A DNA stretch of 64,000 nt from G963556115 sp963675945 (GTDB taxonomy: Bacteria > Planctomycetota > SZUA-567). A program made the position numbers and the translations under genes. The stretch spans positions 2,418,001-2,482,000 of the forward strand of contig OY780932.1 of assembly GCA_963675945.1 (NCBI GenBank). Direction: 5' to 3'. Below the pieces are notes generated by a model, which was given only the letters and a program-made list of their open reading frames with translations, ran no database searches and had not been told where the DNA came from. Of this stretch, positions 53,196 through 62,922 are shown piece by piece (the first letter of the stretch is position 1; every line of letters begins with the position of its first letter).

Positions 53196-53993
53196 GTGAG
53201 GAATAGGGAATTGCTGGACGCGCATATCCATCTGCAAGGGTTTGGCGCCGGGTTACGACGGTATCTTGCGCGGGCTGTTGCCGCCGGCTGTTCCGTATTT
53301 ATTACCAATTCAACTACGGAACATGACTGGCAGCAGGTACTAACTGTTAGCACCGAGTCTGGGGGACAGGTGAGAGCTTTTCTGGGTATTCATCCCTGGC
53401 AGGTTAGCCGGGAGGCATTACAGAGTCTGCCGCGGCTTGAGCAGCTGCTTGCTGATAGCAGCAGTGGGGTTGGGGAGATCGGGCTGGATCGAGCCTGCGA
53501 GGTAGACTTTGGGCTTCAGTTGGAGTTGTTTACAGCCCAACTCGAGTTGGCGCAGCGTTATAAGCGTCCGTTATCTCTGCATTCGGTGCGGGCGCAGAAT
53601 GAAATTATACTGGAGATTAAGGGGTTGCGCCGTGGGATCCCCTTTATGTTCCATTCTTTTGCCGGTTCGCCGCAGCAGGCTGGGCAGATAATTGATCACG
53701 GGGGCTTGGTATCGCTCGCATTTTCTCTGCTGCGTCAACAGCCGGAGAGGGTGAAGAAATTACTTGCTTACCTACCGCTGAGCAGTATACTTCTTGAATC
53801 CGATGCGCCGGAACAGAGACTTCCACCTGTAGCTACTCTGCAGGAGTATGGTGTCGCGGAGCGGGTGCAGACGGATGGAGCCTGGGTAATTCCTGAATTG
53901 TATGCGGTTGTGGCCAGGCTCAAGGGGATCTCTCTGGAGGCCTTGGAGGAGAAGGTCTGGGAGAATTACCAGCGTTTCAGCGTCGGATTATAA
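53196..53993 (+). CDS. TatD-family metal-dependent hydrolase
   Basis: 265 residues, starting with GTG behind a strong AGGAGG. The metal ligands of the TIM-barrel fold are visible: LDAHIHLQGF (His-x-His), GVGEIGLD (Glu), LSLHSVRA (His), MFHSFAGSP (His) and LLESDAPEQ (Asp). TatD proteins are magnesium-dependent DNases or related hydrolases in the cytoplasm. tcdA follows 24 bases downstream. Confidence 0.92.
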   Translation: MRNRELLDAHIHLQGFGAGLRRYLARAVAAGCSVFITNSTTEHDWQQVLTVSTESGGQVRAFLGIHPWQVSREALQSLPRLEQLLADSSSGVGEIGLDRACEVDFGLQLELFTAQLELAQRYKRPLSLHSVRAQNEIILEIKGLRRGIPFMFHSFAGSPQQAGQIIDHGGLVSLAFSLLRQQPERVKKLLAYLPLSSILLESDAPEQRLPPVATLQEYGVAERVQTDGAWVIPELYAVVARLKGISLEALEEKVWENYQRFSVGL

Positions 53994-54017
53994 TATGTTG
54001 AGGGTGATGGGGGTGGT

Positions 54018-54755
54018 ATGTCACAGTTTTTGCGAACAGAGGCACTTCTTGGAATCGAGGGCTTTGCTCGGCTTAAGGAAGCGTTTATTGTGGTTGCCGG
54101 TATGGGGGCGGTCGGGAGCTTTGCTGCCGAGGCATTGGTTAGAGCCGGGGCGCATAATATCCGGGTGGTGGATTTTGACGTGATCTCCGAGACCAATATC
54201 AACCGGCAGCTCTTTGCTCTGCATTCTACTATCGGGAAGAAGAAGGTGGATGTGGCTCGGGACAGGCTGCGGGATATCAATCCGGCGTGCGTGGTGGATA
54301 ATCTTGATAGCTTTATCCGAGACCGTTCTCTGGAAACGGTGCTGGCAGGCGAGCCGGATATAGTAATTGATGCTATCGATTCGCTCAATCCCAAGGTTCA
54401 ACTGCTTCAGGGTGCGGTGGAGCGGGGACTGACCATTATCTCGAGTATGGGAGCGGCTTTGCGTACAGATCCGACCAAGATAGAGGTGTGTGATCTCTCC
54501 AAGTCGCGTAACTGTCCGCTGGCGCGGCGGGTTCGTAAGCGTTTACGTCGGGTTGGAATAAGCAAGGGCATTGATTGTGTCTATTCTTATGAAGAGTTGC
54601 CGGATAATTACCGGGAATTTTTGATGACCGAGGATATTACTCCGTGTACCGGGCAGGGGCGTAAACGCAATGCGCTCGGTAGCCTCTCGACTATTACCGG
54701 TATCTTCGGCCTGACCCTGGCAAATCTGGCGATCAAGAAGATTGCTGGGATGTAA
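54018..54755 (+). CDS. tcdA: tRNA threonylcarbamoyladenosine dehydratase
   Basis: 245 residues of the E1-like (ThiF/HesA) fold. The ATP-binding GMGAVGSFAAEALVRAG, DFDVISETNINRQLFAL and DAIDSLNPKVQLL segments match TcdA (CsdL), and the C-terminus GSLSTITGIFGLTLAN is typical. It cyclises the t6A base at position 37 of ANN-decoding tRNAs, using ATP. Probably co-transcribed with the TatD gene. Confidence 0.92.
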   Translation: MSQFLRTEALLGIEGFARLKEAFIVVAGMGAVGSFAAEALVRAGAHNIRVVDFDVISETNINRQLFALHSTIGKKKVDVARDRLRDINPACVVDNLDSFIRDRSLETVLAGEPDIVIDAIDSLNPKVQLLQGAVERGLTIISSMGAALRTDPTKIEVCDLSKSRNCPLARRVRKRLRRVGISKGIDCVYSYEELPDNYREFLMTEDITPCTGQGRKRNALGSLSTITGIFGLTLANLAIKKIAGM

Positions 54756-55084
54756 AATAGGTTTGCGCGAATTCAGCCAATAATAGAAATCCTAGAAAAT
54801 TGCTACTGCAATTCGCATGCGTTCTCTCGGAAAACGCCCATGATCTGAAAATATTACACCAGTCCATATTTTCAGACATCTATGGACAAATGAGCGGGCT
54901 GCAGAAGCAGCCTCAGACGGTAGCTCTACTACCGGCTGGTTTATCCTCTCAACAATCTCAGAAAATTGCTACTGCAATTTTCATGAATATAAAAAAGTTC
55001 AAAGTCTGGAGAGCGTTTTGCCGATAATTCTTTGTGGTCACTGTTTGTCAGTATTTTGATTATAGAAATTGCAGGGAATAAGCT
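54756..55084 (+). repeat. Region with repeated self-complementary motifs
   Basis: AGAAAATTGCTACTGCAATT occurs twice in the same orientation (54794-54813 and 54960-54979), each copy being its own hairpin (AATTGC-TACT-GCAATT). Between them lies another inverted repeat, CTGAAAATAT (54845-54854) with ATATTTTCAG (54866-54875). A 75-codon frame (54800-55027) runs through but is not convincing. It may be a structured RNA or a small degenerate repeat element. Confidence 0.5.
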
Positions 55085-55288
55085 ATGTTGGCTTTCTTCA
55101 ATAATCCTATGGTTATGGCACTGGTCTGGGTCTGCTCGGTGGCCGGGTGTTTTGGTCTGGCGACTCTCTGGATGACCTATCTGATCAAGATTATTATGAA
55201 TGATTATGAGGTGCAGGAGATTATCCGGCGGCATAAGCGTATCAGTGAGGAGTTGCTCAATATTAAAAGTAATGATGATGAGGATTAG
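55085..55288 (+). CDS. Small membrane protein, unknown function
   Basis: 67 residues with AGGGAATAAGCT before the ATG. One long hydrophobic stretch (about residues 8-38, MVMALVWVCSVAGCFGLATL) is followed by a charged helix ending in KSNDDED. It resembles many single-span small proteins and cannot be assigned. A terminator follows 38 bases after the stop, which supports a real gene. Confidence 0.6.
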   Translation: MLAFFNNPMVMALVWVCSVAGCFGLATLWMTYLIKIIMNDYEVQEIIRRHKRISEELLNIKSNDDED

Positions 55289-55326
55289 TCAACTGATAGC
55301 AAGAGTAGTGATTATAAATAATATAT

Positions 55327-55360
55327 TGGCTGCACCCGGATATTGGGGCAGCCATTTTTT
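55327..55360 (+). terminator. Terminator of the small membrane protein gene
   Basis: TGGCTGCACCC and GGGGCAGCCA form a stem with one bulge and a 7-base loop, followed by six T. Confidence 0.85.
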
Positions 55361-55368
55361 CATAAGGT

Positions 55369-56550
55369 TTACTTTGGCTTGGCATCGTCGTCCAGAACTT
55401 CGGAATCAACCTCATAGGAGAGCGATAGTTTCTCTTCTTCAGCTTTGCTGGAGAGAATGCGTTTGTAGTAGGCCCAGAGCAGACAGGTCATCGGCAGGGC
55501 AATAAGCAGGCCGAGTACTCCGAGCAGTTTTCCCCAGATTGAGAGCGAGAGCAGGATTATCGCCGGGCTGAAGCCGGTGACATCTCCCATAATCTTGGGG
55601 GTGAGGATTACATCTTGAATAGTCTGAACCACGGCAAATACCAGGAGTACCAGTCCTCCCATATACCAGAAGCTTTCACCGGTCTCCAGCGAAGCAACCA
55701 CCGCCATCAGCATTGTCGGTAGCAGTCCGATTACTTGCATGTATGGAACCATGTTGAGCAGGCCCACAAATAATCCCAGGAGGATTCCCAGTGGCAGACC
55801 GATGATGCTGAAACCTATGGCGAAGAGTATGCCGACGATCAGAGCGATTGTCGCTTGAGCGCGGAAGTAGCGGTTCATGCCGAGATTGAAGTCCTGAACA
55901 AAGGCGGTAACGGTAGGGCGATAAGCATGGGGGATGAGGGCTTTCCAGTCCTTCTTGACCTTTTGGAAATCTAGCAGCAGGAAGACCAGGTAGAGCATGA
56001 TAATGGAAGCGCCTACAATACCGATAATAATACTGATCGCCCCGGAGAAGATACCTACCCCGATAGGCATAACCTTTTGAGCGGCATCCTTTACCGACTC
56101 GATAAAGGTATCGCTCCTGAGAAACTCTTTGACCTCCGAACTCTTGAGAAAGTCCCGGATATTGTCCCAGATATCCTGGGGCAGGATGGTTACGGCACGC
56201 TGGGTAAGTGAGTCGCTGTTATCCGAGCTGATCTGACTGATGAGGGTAGCCATGTGCTGGAGTTCGCTGCCGATCATTGGAATTACCAGCCAGGTGCCGA
56301 CGATAATGACCCCTAATACTAGAACCAGACTGATCAGAACCGCTACAACCCGGTTTTTGATGATATGGGTTTGGATCAGGCTGACCAGGGGGTTAATCAG
56401 GTAGGCTATCAGGAAGGCGATAGCAAACGGGATAAGAACTTCACTCAGGTAGCTGAGCATCCAGCAGATGGTGATAAAGAGCAGGGTACTGATGCAGATT
56501 CGTACCACGCGGTCAAAGGTATATGGTTCGCGTTTATTCATCTTGGGCAT
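55369..56550 (-). CDS. AI-2E family transporter
   Basis: 393 residues with about eight membrane segments. The AI-2E/PerM pattern is clear: LSEVLIPFAIAFLIAYLINPLV near the start, a long soluble helix region (about 90-160), GLPLGILLGLFVGLLNMVPYM and the C-terminal MGDVTGFSPAIILLSLSIWG. Members export autoinducer-2-like molecules or act as sodium/proton antiporters; the substrate here is open. The charged tail ends EVLDDDAKPK. Confidence 0.9.
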   Translation of the reverse strand: MPKMNKREPYTFDRVVRICISTLLFITICWMLSYLSEVLIPFAIAFLIAYLINPLVSLIQTHIIKNRVVAVLISLVLVLGVIIVGTWLVIPMIGSELQHMATLISQISSDNSDSLTQRAVTILPQDIWDNIRDFLKSSEVKEFLRSDTFIESVKDAAQKVMPIGVGIFSGAISIIIGIVGASIIMLYLVFLLLDFQKVKKDWKALIPHAYRPTVTAFVQDFNLGMNRYFRAQATIALIVGILFAIGFSIIGLPLGILLGLFVGLLNMVPYMQVIGLLPTMLMAVVASLETGESFWYMGGLVLLVFAVVQTIQDVILTPKIMGDVTGFSPAIILLSLSIWGKLLGVLGLLIALPMTCLLWAYYKRILSSKAEEEKLSLSYEVDSEVLDDDAKPK

Positions 56551-56714
56551 TGGCCTCTCTGTTTTTTATAATTTGCAGATGATGCACATTATTTGTTAAG
56601 TTTGGGGAAATAAAAATAAATTTACGGGATAGCGCTTGCTCCGGTAATAAAGTGTAATTATCGGTAAGCGGAAATTTTTTTCAAGGTATTTGGCGATTCT
56701 TTTTATACTAGCGA

Positions 56715-56742
56715 TTGACTGCGAGGAAAGAATTACTATAAT
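56715..56742 (+). promoter_or_regulatory. Promoter of tRNA-Ala
   Basis: TTGACT (56715-56720) and TATAAT (56737-56742) with a 16-base spacer, 20 bases before the tRNA. Confidence 0.7.
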
Positions 56743-56761
56743 TCTCCCTTAAATAATCCAT

Positions 56762-56837
56762 GGGGGATTAGCTCAGTTGGGAGAGCGCATCGCTGGCAGC
56801 GATGAGGTCATCGGTTCGAACCCGTTATCCTCCACCA
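56762..56837 (+). tRNA. tRNA-Ala (anticodon GGC)
   Basis: Acceptor GGGGGAT/ATCCTCC, D arm GCTC/GAGC, anticodon stem CATCG/CGATG around CTGGCAG with anticodon GGC, T loop TTCGAAC, encoded CCA at 56835-56837. The T stem has one mismatch (T-T), which is unusual but tolerated. Confidence 0.92.
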
Positions 56838-56845
56838 AAAATTCT

Positions 56846-56880
56846 GGTCGCAGACTCGTATTGAGTTGCGACCTTTTTTT
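56846..56880 (+). terminator. Terminator of tRNA-Ala
   Basis: GGTCGCA and TGCGACC with a second inner stem (ACTC/GAGT), then seven T. Confidence 0.88.
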
Positions 56881-56945
56881 ATCTGGTAGCAATATTTGGA
56901 TGATATACTGTATGTTTCGGACAGAGTAGTACGTAGAGTGGGGGT

Positions 56946-58091
56946 TCAATCGAATAAACCGAGCTGTAGCTTGGCGCGGATGATCCGGCGCACCTTTTGG
57001 TCAACATGCAGCGCAAAGTCGGGGTCTGTTGCGGTTTTATGCAGTACTGCGGTGTACGCGTCTGCGATATTATCCGGCATCAGGAGTAGGTCTACTCCGG
57101 CTTCCAGCGCCAGGAGGCAGGCTTGAGCCGGGGTGTAGTGGTCGGTAATTGCCTGCATCATCAGGGCATCGGTGATAATCAGGCCGTTAAACCCGAGTTC
57201 ATCGCGCAGGATCGTCGTTGCGATTACCGGGGACATGGTTGCCGGCAGGTCGTCTCCGGTGACTTGCGGGACGGCGATATGGGCGAGCATTATACTCATG
57301 ACCCCATTTTCAATAGCTGCCGCAAAGGGGCGGAATTCTTCCCGGCGCAGGCGGTCGAGGTCGTGCTCGGAGACGGCCAGAGCGATGTGGGTATCGACCG
57401 AGGTGTCGCCGTGCCCGGGGAAGTGTTTGCCGCAGGCCATAATCTGGTTATCCTGCAGCCCCTGCATGAGCGCTAGCCCCATGCTGGTGACCAATTCCGG
57501 GTTCTTGCCGAAGGAGCGGTCTCCTATTACCCGGTTGGCAGGATTGGTGTTGATATCGAGTACCGGCGCAAAGTCTACATTGAAGCCGAATTCCTTGAGC
57601 TGGGCAGCGAGGGTAGTGCCGACCTGGTAGGCATAATCCCGGCTGCCGCGTTTGCCGATACTCTCGGCGCTGGGTAATTGCTCCAGCTTGAGGGCTGGGG
57701 TCTGCTCAAGGCGGCTTATCCGTCCGCCCTCTTCATCAATGCAGATGAAGAGGGGAATCTTCTCTGTCTGGCGGATTGCGCATATAAGCTGGGTTATCTG
57801 GTCTTTGGTGGTCAGGTTCTGGGCAAAGAGGATGACACCGCCGAAACGGAAGTGGGAGAGCTTTTCTGCAATCGCTGGAGTCAGGGCGGTTACCTGGTTC
57901 ATATTGTCGAGTCTGGCGAGATCGACGATAAAGAGTTGTCCGACCTTTTCAGCCAGGGTCATTTCAGATAAAATATCTTCAACACGAATTGAGTCGGGGG
58001 ATACACCTGCGGCTTGGGCTCTTGGTTTTGCGGTAGCGGATAGCAGGCACAGGCAGATAAGCATATAGCTGAGTAGACGGTGTTTGGGCAT
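56946..58091 (-). CDS. Beta-N-acetylhexosaminidase, glycoside hydrolase family 3 (NagZ-like)
   Basis: 381 residues with a signal peptide (MPKHRLLSYMLICLCLL, cut near AQA), so it is exported, unlike cytoplasmic NagZ of enterobacteria. The GH3 landmarks are CIDEEGGRISRL, GDRSFGKNPELV, the NagZ signature KHFPGHGDTSVDTH and the nucleophile Asp in ITDALMMQAI. It releases GlcNAc from muropeptides and takes part in cell-wall turnover. Confidence 0.93.
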   Translation of the reverse strand: MPKHRLLSYMLICLCLLSATAKPRAQAAGVSPDSIRVEDILSEMTLAEKVGQLFIVDLARLDNMNQVTALTPAIAEKLSHFRFGGVILFAQNLTTKDQITQLICAIRQTEKIPLFICIDEEGGRISRLEQTPALKLEQLPSAESIGKRGSRDYAYQVGTTLAAQLKEFGFNVDFAPVLDINTNPANRVIGDRSFGKNPELVTSMGLALMQGLQDNQIMACGKHFPGHGDTSVDTHIALAVSEHDLDRLRREEFRPFAAAIENGVMSIMLAHIAVPQVTGDDLPATMSPVIATTILRDELGFNGLIITDALMMQAITDHYTPAQACLLALEAGVDLLLMPDNIADAYTAVLHKTATDPDFALHVDQKVRRIIRAKLQLGLFD

Positions 58092-58183
58092 TATATCCTT
58101 GCTCCTGTAAGTATAGTTAGTGGTGGTTAGCAGATTGGAATTTTAACGCTAAAGATTTGGTTTCTGCTTTTGATGCAATATTT

Positions 58184-59998
58184 TTATTTGCGGTAGCTGC
58201 AGCTTTCCTGTTCGCAGCCGGCGCAATTTTCCCGGCTGCAGCGTGGGGTCGGGATACCCTCTTCGGATTTCTTAAGTTCACGTTTGAAGAATTCGGTACT
58301 CAGACCGGAGTCAATATGGCTCCAAGGCAGGTCGTGCTCAAGTTCTCGCCGGCTGCTGGCGTAACACTCGCCGGAGATGCCGGCTTCTTCCAGTGCTTCC
58401 AGCCAGAGGGTAGGGCGGAAGTATTCGTTCCAGGCCTCCAGTCTGGCGCCTTTCTGCCAGGCGCTCAGAGCGACCGCACCGAGTCTGCGGTCGCCGCGGG
58501 AGAAGACCCCCTCCAGAAAGCTTCCTAGAACATTATGCCATTTCAGGTCTACCTGTTTGCTCCGTAGATTATCGGCGATCAGGCGGTGGCGGCGGGTCAG
58601 CTCTTCGCGGGTAGCCATGCCGTTCCACTGAAACGGGGTGAACGGCTTGGGGATAAAGTTGCTCACTGAGACGGTGCAGGCGGCACCTCTGCCCCCACCG
58701 CGGCGTAGGTGCGCGACCTTGGTGGCCAAGTTCGCAATGCCGATAACGTCCTCATCTGTCTCGCCGGGCAGACCGATCATGAAGTATAATTTGACGGTAC
58801 GCCAGCCTTGTTTGAATGCTTCGGCACAGGCGTTGAGTAGATCTTCATCGGTTACATCCTTGTTGATGGCGCGGCGGAGGCGGTCGGTGCCGGCTTCCGG
58901 AGCCAGGGTAAGTCCGCTCTTGCGGACGGTCTTGAATTTCTCCGGGATATCGCTGAGGGCGTGGTTGACCCGGAGGCTCGGGAGGGAGAGGCTTACGCCC
59001 AGAGGAGCGTAGTCTGTATCCAGAACCTCGACGAGTCGGTCAAAGTTGGAGTAGTCGCTCGTACTCAAGGACATTAGGCCAATCTCATCATAACCGGTAT
59101 TTCTAAAGCAGGTGGCGGCGTCGCGCCGCAGATCCTCGACATCGCGTTCGCGTACCGGACGACAGATATTACCAGCCTGGCAGAACCTGCAACCGTTGGG
59201 GCAGCCTCGCATTATCTCCAGCACTACCCGTTCATGGACGGTCTCGACCATGGGGATTACCGGTTTGGTCGGTTGCGGCAGTTCCGCAAAGTTGTGCACC
59301 ACACGCCTCGGTATTGGGAAGGGAATGGAGTTGTCTGCCGGTGGTTGTACTGTGAGAAAGCCGTCTGTCTCTACGACAGTATAGAGTTCAGGGGCGTAGA
59401 TCCCGGAGACCGTCTGAGCTATTCTTCTGATCTTCTCGCTCCGGCTGCAGCTCTCTAACTGGCTGTAGAGTCGGAGTATCTCGACTATTCCCTCTTCACC
59501 TTCACCGATAAAGAAGAGATCGAAGAAGTCGGAGAAGGGTTCGGGATTGAAGGTGGCGTGTCCACCCGCTATGATCAGCGGATCGTCCTCCGAACGTTCT
59601 GTGCGCTGCAAGGGCACTCCGCTCAGATCGAGGATGGTAAAGACCGAGCCGATGCCGAGTTCGTATTGGAGCGAGAAGCTGATAATATCTGATTTTCCGA
59701 CCTCTCTACCTGTTTCCAGGCTGCAAAGTGGGTACGCGGCGGCGCGGAGTTCACGCTCCATATCCGGCAGCGGAGCAAAAGCGCGCTCGCAACTCCAGTC
59801 TGGTTCGCCGTTGACTATTTCATAGAGGACACGTAGACCGTGATTACTCATACCGATTTCATAGGTGTCGGCAAAGCAGAGGGTGAGATGGTAGGGCGCT
59901 GTAGGTTTGACAATAGAGTTGACCTCTGAACCGACATACTGACCGGGTTTTTCGACTCTAGGCAGGATCTGGCGGAGTCGTTGGTTTATTTCTTGCAT
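58184..59998 (-). CDS. B12-binding-domain radical SAM protein (TIGR03960-like)
   Basis: 604 residues. An N-terminal cobalamin-binding-type region (SNHGLRVLYEIVN, FFIGEGEEGIVEIL) leads to a radical SAM core with the cluster motif RGCPNGCRFCQAGNICRP near residue 265 and GLTLAPEAGTDRLRRAINKD. The C-terminus has a short Cys cluster (CSRENCAGCEQESC). Relatives usually sit with a DUF2344 gene; none is visible downstream. The function is unknown. Confidence 0.9.
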   Translation of the reverse strand: MQEINQRLRQILPRVEKPGQYVGSEVNSIVKPTAPYHLTLCFADTYEIGMSNHGLRVLYEIVNGEPDWSCERAFAPLPDMERELRAAAYPLCSLETGREVGKSDIISFSLQYELGIGSVFTILDLSGVPLQRTERSEDDPLIIAGGHATFNPEPFSDFFDLFFIGEGEEGIVEILRLYSQLESCSRSEKIRRIAQTVSGIYAPELYTVVETDGFLTVQPPADNSIPFPIPRRVVHNFAELPQPTKPVIPMVETVHERVVLEIMRGCPNGCRFCQAGNICRPVRERDVEDLRRDAATCFRNTGYDEIGLMSLSTSDYSNFDRLVEVLDTDYAPLGVSLSLPSLRVNHALSDIPEKFKTVRKSGLTLAPEAGTDRLRRAINKDVTDEDLLNACAEAFKQGWRTVKLYFMIGLPGETDEDVIGIANLATKVAHLRRGGGRGAACTVSVSNFIPKPFTPFQWNGMATREELTRRHRLIADNLRSKQVDLKWHNVLGSFLEGVFSRGDRRLGAVALSAWQKGARLEAWNEYFRPTLWLEALEEAGISGECYASSRRELEHDLPWSHIDSGLSTEFFKRELKKSEEGIPTPRCSRENCAGCEQESCSYRK

Positions 59999-60256
59999 TA
60001 TTTTACCTTACGCGCATCTAAATTTGAGTATTGAATATTAAACCGTAGCGGTATTCTTACCTTGTTACCGTGAGTTATTTGTGTCAAAAATTATATCATA
60101 ATTAGGAAATTAGGCTCAAATAGTCTTTGTAACCGGCGATTTATTTTTAGGTTCTTGATGTGGGGTAATAATTCGTATATTTATTCTACGCACTTGAATT
60201 GCTGGCTAGGCATTTCAGATGATCGGTGTCCACATCCGGGTTATGGCAAAGTTGGA
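59999..60256. other. Intergenic region between the radical SAM and DJ-1 genes
   Basis: No gene or RNA fold is seen. It contains the upstream region of the radical SAM gene. Confidence 0.4.
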
Positions 60257-60895
60257 TTAGTCTTCAGTGCTAGACGGCAATGTTTGCATGAGATCAAAGA
60301 AGTGCTTAGTCTCACCGGTGCTAAATAATTTATACCAAGATTCAAGCGTGTTTGCTTGAAAAACACCTAAATGTTCTATAATTTCTTTCGCCCATAACAA
60401 AGCTCCAGTGGAACTTGCGGTAATAAGGTTGTTAGCCGCTACCGCTGGTTCGTCTATATAAAAATTCTGTCCCTTATAATTAGGAGAAAACATTTCAAGA
60501 AATCCTGGTCCATTACTGGTATGTGGACGTTTATCCAATAGCCCAGCGTTGGCAAGCGCAACGGTTGCCCCACAGATTGCACCTACCGTAGCACCTACAG
60601 CAAGAAATTCGCTTGCTTTTTCGATGATAGCTCCATGCTTTGGGTCGTTCCAGGTATCTGCACCCGGTAATAGCAAGATGCTGGTTTTACTTACAACAAT
60701 GTCATTAATTAGGCAATTGGGCACTATTGTCATCCCGCCCATGGTGTTGATTGGCTCTTGAGAAGAACTAACCATTTTGAGCGCTACACTTGGCACGTCT
60801 TTTTTAAAAAATCGGCCAGAATTCAACTCCGCAGTAACATGCCCCAGTTCCCAGTCGGCTAAAGTATCAAGAATGTAAACATAGACTTTAAACAT
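60257..60895 (-). CDS. DJ-1/PfpI family protein
   Basis: 212 residues. The nucleophile elbow is AVGATVGAICGATVALA with the Cys at about residue 113, and the early Glu (in WELGHVTAEL) is at the right place. LLLPGADTWND is also typical. Members include protease-like, glyoxalase-like and amidase-like proteins; this one resembles the YoaZ/PfpI type. Its AT content is higher than that of its neighbours. Confidence 0.88.
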   Translation of the reverse strand: MFKVYVYILDTLADWELGHVTAELNSGRFFKKDVPSVALKMVSSSQEPINTMGGMTIVPNCLINDIVVSKTSILLLPGADTWNDPKHGAIIEKASEFLAVGATVGAICGATVALANAGLLDKRPHTSNGPGFLEMFSPNYKGQNFYIDEPAVAANNLITASSTGALLWAKEIIEHLGVFQANTLESWYKLFSTGETKHFFDLMQTLPSSTED

Positions 60896-60988
60896 AGATT
60901 TCCTTTATTGTTTTGGGTACTCAATAATTACGCGTATTTATAATAAGGGAAATATGATATTATACAAGGGTATGCAGCTTTTTGCGCG

Positions 60989-61022
60989 AAAAATATACTG
61001 CTGCCGCGGTTTCAACCGCGGC
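60989..61022 (-). terminator. Terminator of the SulP permease gene
   Basis: GCCGCGGTT and AACCGCGGC form a perfect 9-bp stem with a 2-base loop; on the minus strand a TATATTTTT tract follows. Confidence 0.75.
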
Positions 61023-61064
61023 TTAGGCAGATTGCAGGAGTTGAGCCACAAGGGAGGAGTCTGC

Positions 61065-62744
61065 TCAACTCCGGTAGGAATCTCTACTCCTGATTATATT
61101 CTCTGCATACTCCAGCGCTTGGGCAATATTGAGAAATACCTGCCCGGGTTTGAGGATCTTGGTTATGCCGGCCTTCTCCAGCGCAGCCAGCGGCTGTTTC
61201 TGGATTGCCGAGATTAGTACGGTGCAATTATTCTGGTTACAGGTCTTGATGATGTCTTTTAGCGCAAAAATACCGGTGGCGTCGATAGCGCTGACGTTGC
61301 GCATGCGCAGGATTAGAACCTTGGGCGTAGTCTCGATAGCTTCGTATTGAAACCTCTTGGCAGCACCGAAGAAGAAGGGGCCGTTTATTTCATAGACGAT
61401 GATGCCCTGGGAAATAGTGTAATTACCGATGGCAAAGGGATCGTCAAAAGATGGATCCTGAGTTTTATTCGGATCAATTATCTCTGCTCCGGCAACACTC
61501 TCCATCCGGCTCATAAATAATAGCGCGGCGAGGACAATACCGGCGGGAATAGCGACGGTAAGGTTGAGGAAGACCGTCAGAAAGAAGGTGGTGAGCATTA
61601 CCACAATGTCGCTCTTAGGGGCTTTGAACATCTGAAAGAATAAGTGGTATTCACTCATGCCTACAGCCACGGTGAGTAGAATGCTCGATAGTACTACCAG
61701 CGGGATTGCTGAAGCGTATTTGCCGAAGAGCATTACGATCAATAAGAGGGTGAACGCATGGGTAATACCGGCCAGCGGGGTATTGCCGCCGTTATGGATG
61801 TTGGTGGCGGTGCGAGCAATTGCGCCGGTTGTCGGAATACCGCCGAATACCGGGGTGATGATATTGGAGATGCCTTGAGCGATAAGCTCGGTATTTGAAT
61901 TATGCCGTCTGCCGGTCATGCCGTCGGCAACAACGGCGGAGAGGAGTGACTCTACGGCACCGAGCACGGCGATAGTAACAGCTGAGGGGAGTAATTTGGT
62001 GAGCAGGTTGAGATTGAACTGCGGAAATATCGGTCGCGGAAAGGTATTATTAATGCTGCCGAATTTGCTGCCGATGGTCTCGACCTCAAGCCCAAAAAAG
62101 AAGGCGATAAGCGCAAAGAGAATGACCGCGAGGAGTGAACCCGGGAGCTTGGGGATAAAATGTCGGCAGACCACGATCAGTATTATCGTAGCTAGTCCCA
62201 GACCTACAGTTGTCGGATTAATCTCGGTGAGATGTTGGCAGTATACCAGCAGTCTCTCCGGTATGGATGCGGGAAGATTGGTCAGTTCAAGTCCGAGAAA
62301 ATCATTCAACTGCGTCAAGGCTATTAGTACCGCGATACCGGAGGTGAAGCCTAGCGTTACCGGATAGGGGATGAATTTGATAATGCTGCCCAGTCTCAAG
62401 ATACCAAAAAAGATGAGTATGATACCGGCCATAATAGTTGAGATTATCAGCCCAGAGTAGCCGAATTCAGTGATTATATCATAAACAACCACAATAAAGG
62501 CGCCGGTGGGGCCGCCAATCTGGACTCTGCTGCCGCTGAAGAGGGAGATAAGAAAGCCACCGATTATGGCTGAGAATAGTCCCTGTTCTGGAGTCGCTCC
62601 AGAAGCAATGCCGAAGGCTATGGCTAGCGGCAGAGCAACGATGCCGGTGATAAGTCCGGCGATTAGATTGTGGGGGAGATTGGTGAAGAGTGCGCCCTTG
62701 AGGAGTAATTCCACTGATTTGGGCAGAAATATTGCTTTTTTCAT
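61065..62744 (-). CDS. SulP/SLC26-family anion permease with STAS domain
   Basis: 559 residues. About 12-14 membrane segments, with GLITGIVALPLAIAFGIASG at the start and GGIPTTGAIARTATNI in the middle, are diagnostic of SulP. The C-terminal STAS domain (about 445-555) has EINGPFFFGAAKRF and VLILRMRNVSAIDATG; the SAIDATG Ser/Asp site is conserved. It carries sulfate, bicarbonate or other anions across the inner membrane. The substrate is open. Confidence 0.94.
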   Translation of the reverse strand: MKKAIFLPKSVELLLKGALFTNLPHNLIAGLITGIVALPLAIAFGIASGATPEQGLFSAIIGGFLISLFSGSRVQIGGPTGAFIVVVYDIITEFGYSGLIISTIMAGIILIFFGILRLGSIIKFIPYPVTLGFTSGIAVLIALTQLNDFLGLELTNLPASIPERLLVYCQHLTEINPTTVGLGLATIILIVVCRHFIPKLPGSLLAVILFALIAFFFGLEVETIGSKFGSINNTFPRPIFPQFNLNLLTKLLPSAVTIAVLGAVESLLSAVVADGMTGRRHNSNTELIAQGISNIITPVFGGIPTTGAIARTATNIHNGGNTPLAGITHAFTLLLIVMLFGKYASAIPLVVLSSILLTVAVGMSEYHLFFQMFKAPKSDIVVMLTTFFLTVFLNLTVAIPAGIVLAALLFMSRMESVAGAEIIDPNKTQDPSFDDPFAIGNYTISQGIIVYEINGPFFFGAAKRFQYEAIETTPKVLILRMRNVSAIDATGIFALKDIIKTCNQNNCTVLISAIQKQPLAALEKAGITKILKPGQVFLNIAQALEYAENIIRSRDSYRS

Positions 62745-62922
62745 AGGTGTTGCCTTATTAAGAATAAGATCGTAATTACGATATGCTATTATATGACATC
62801 ACAAACCGAAATAAAGGTGGTAGTAAAGTTTTTTTTGCTTCGTAATTATATGCTAATAATGAAGTGTTGGTTTGCGCTGTCGGGGTGATAAATAATATGT
62901 AAAAATTGGGAGCCAGGTCTGA

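Noticed and set aside
54800..55027. A 75-codon frame in the repeat region after tcdA
   Set aside because: It runs through two hairpin repeats, has no ribosome site and no family resemblance.
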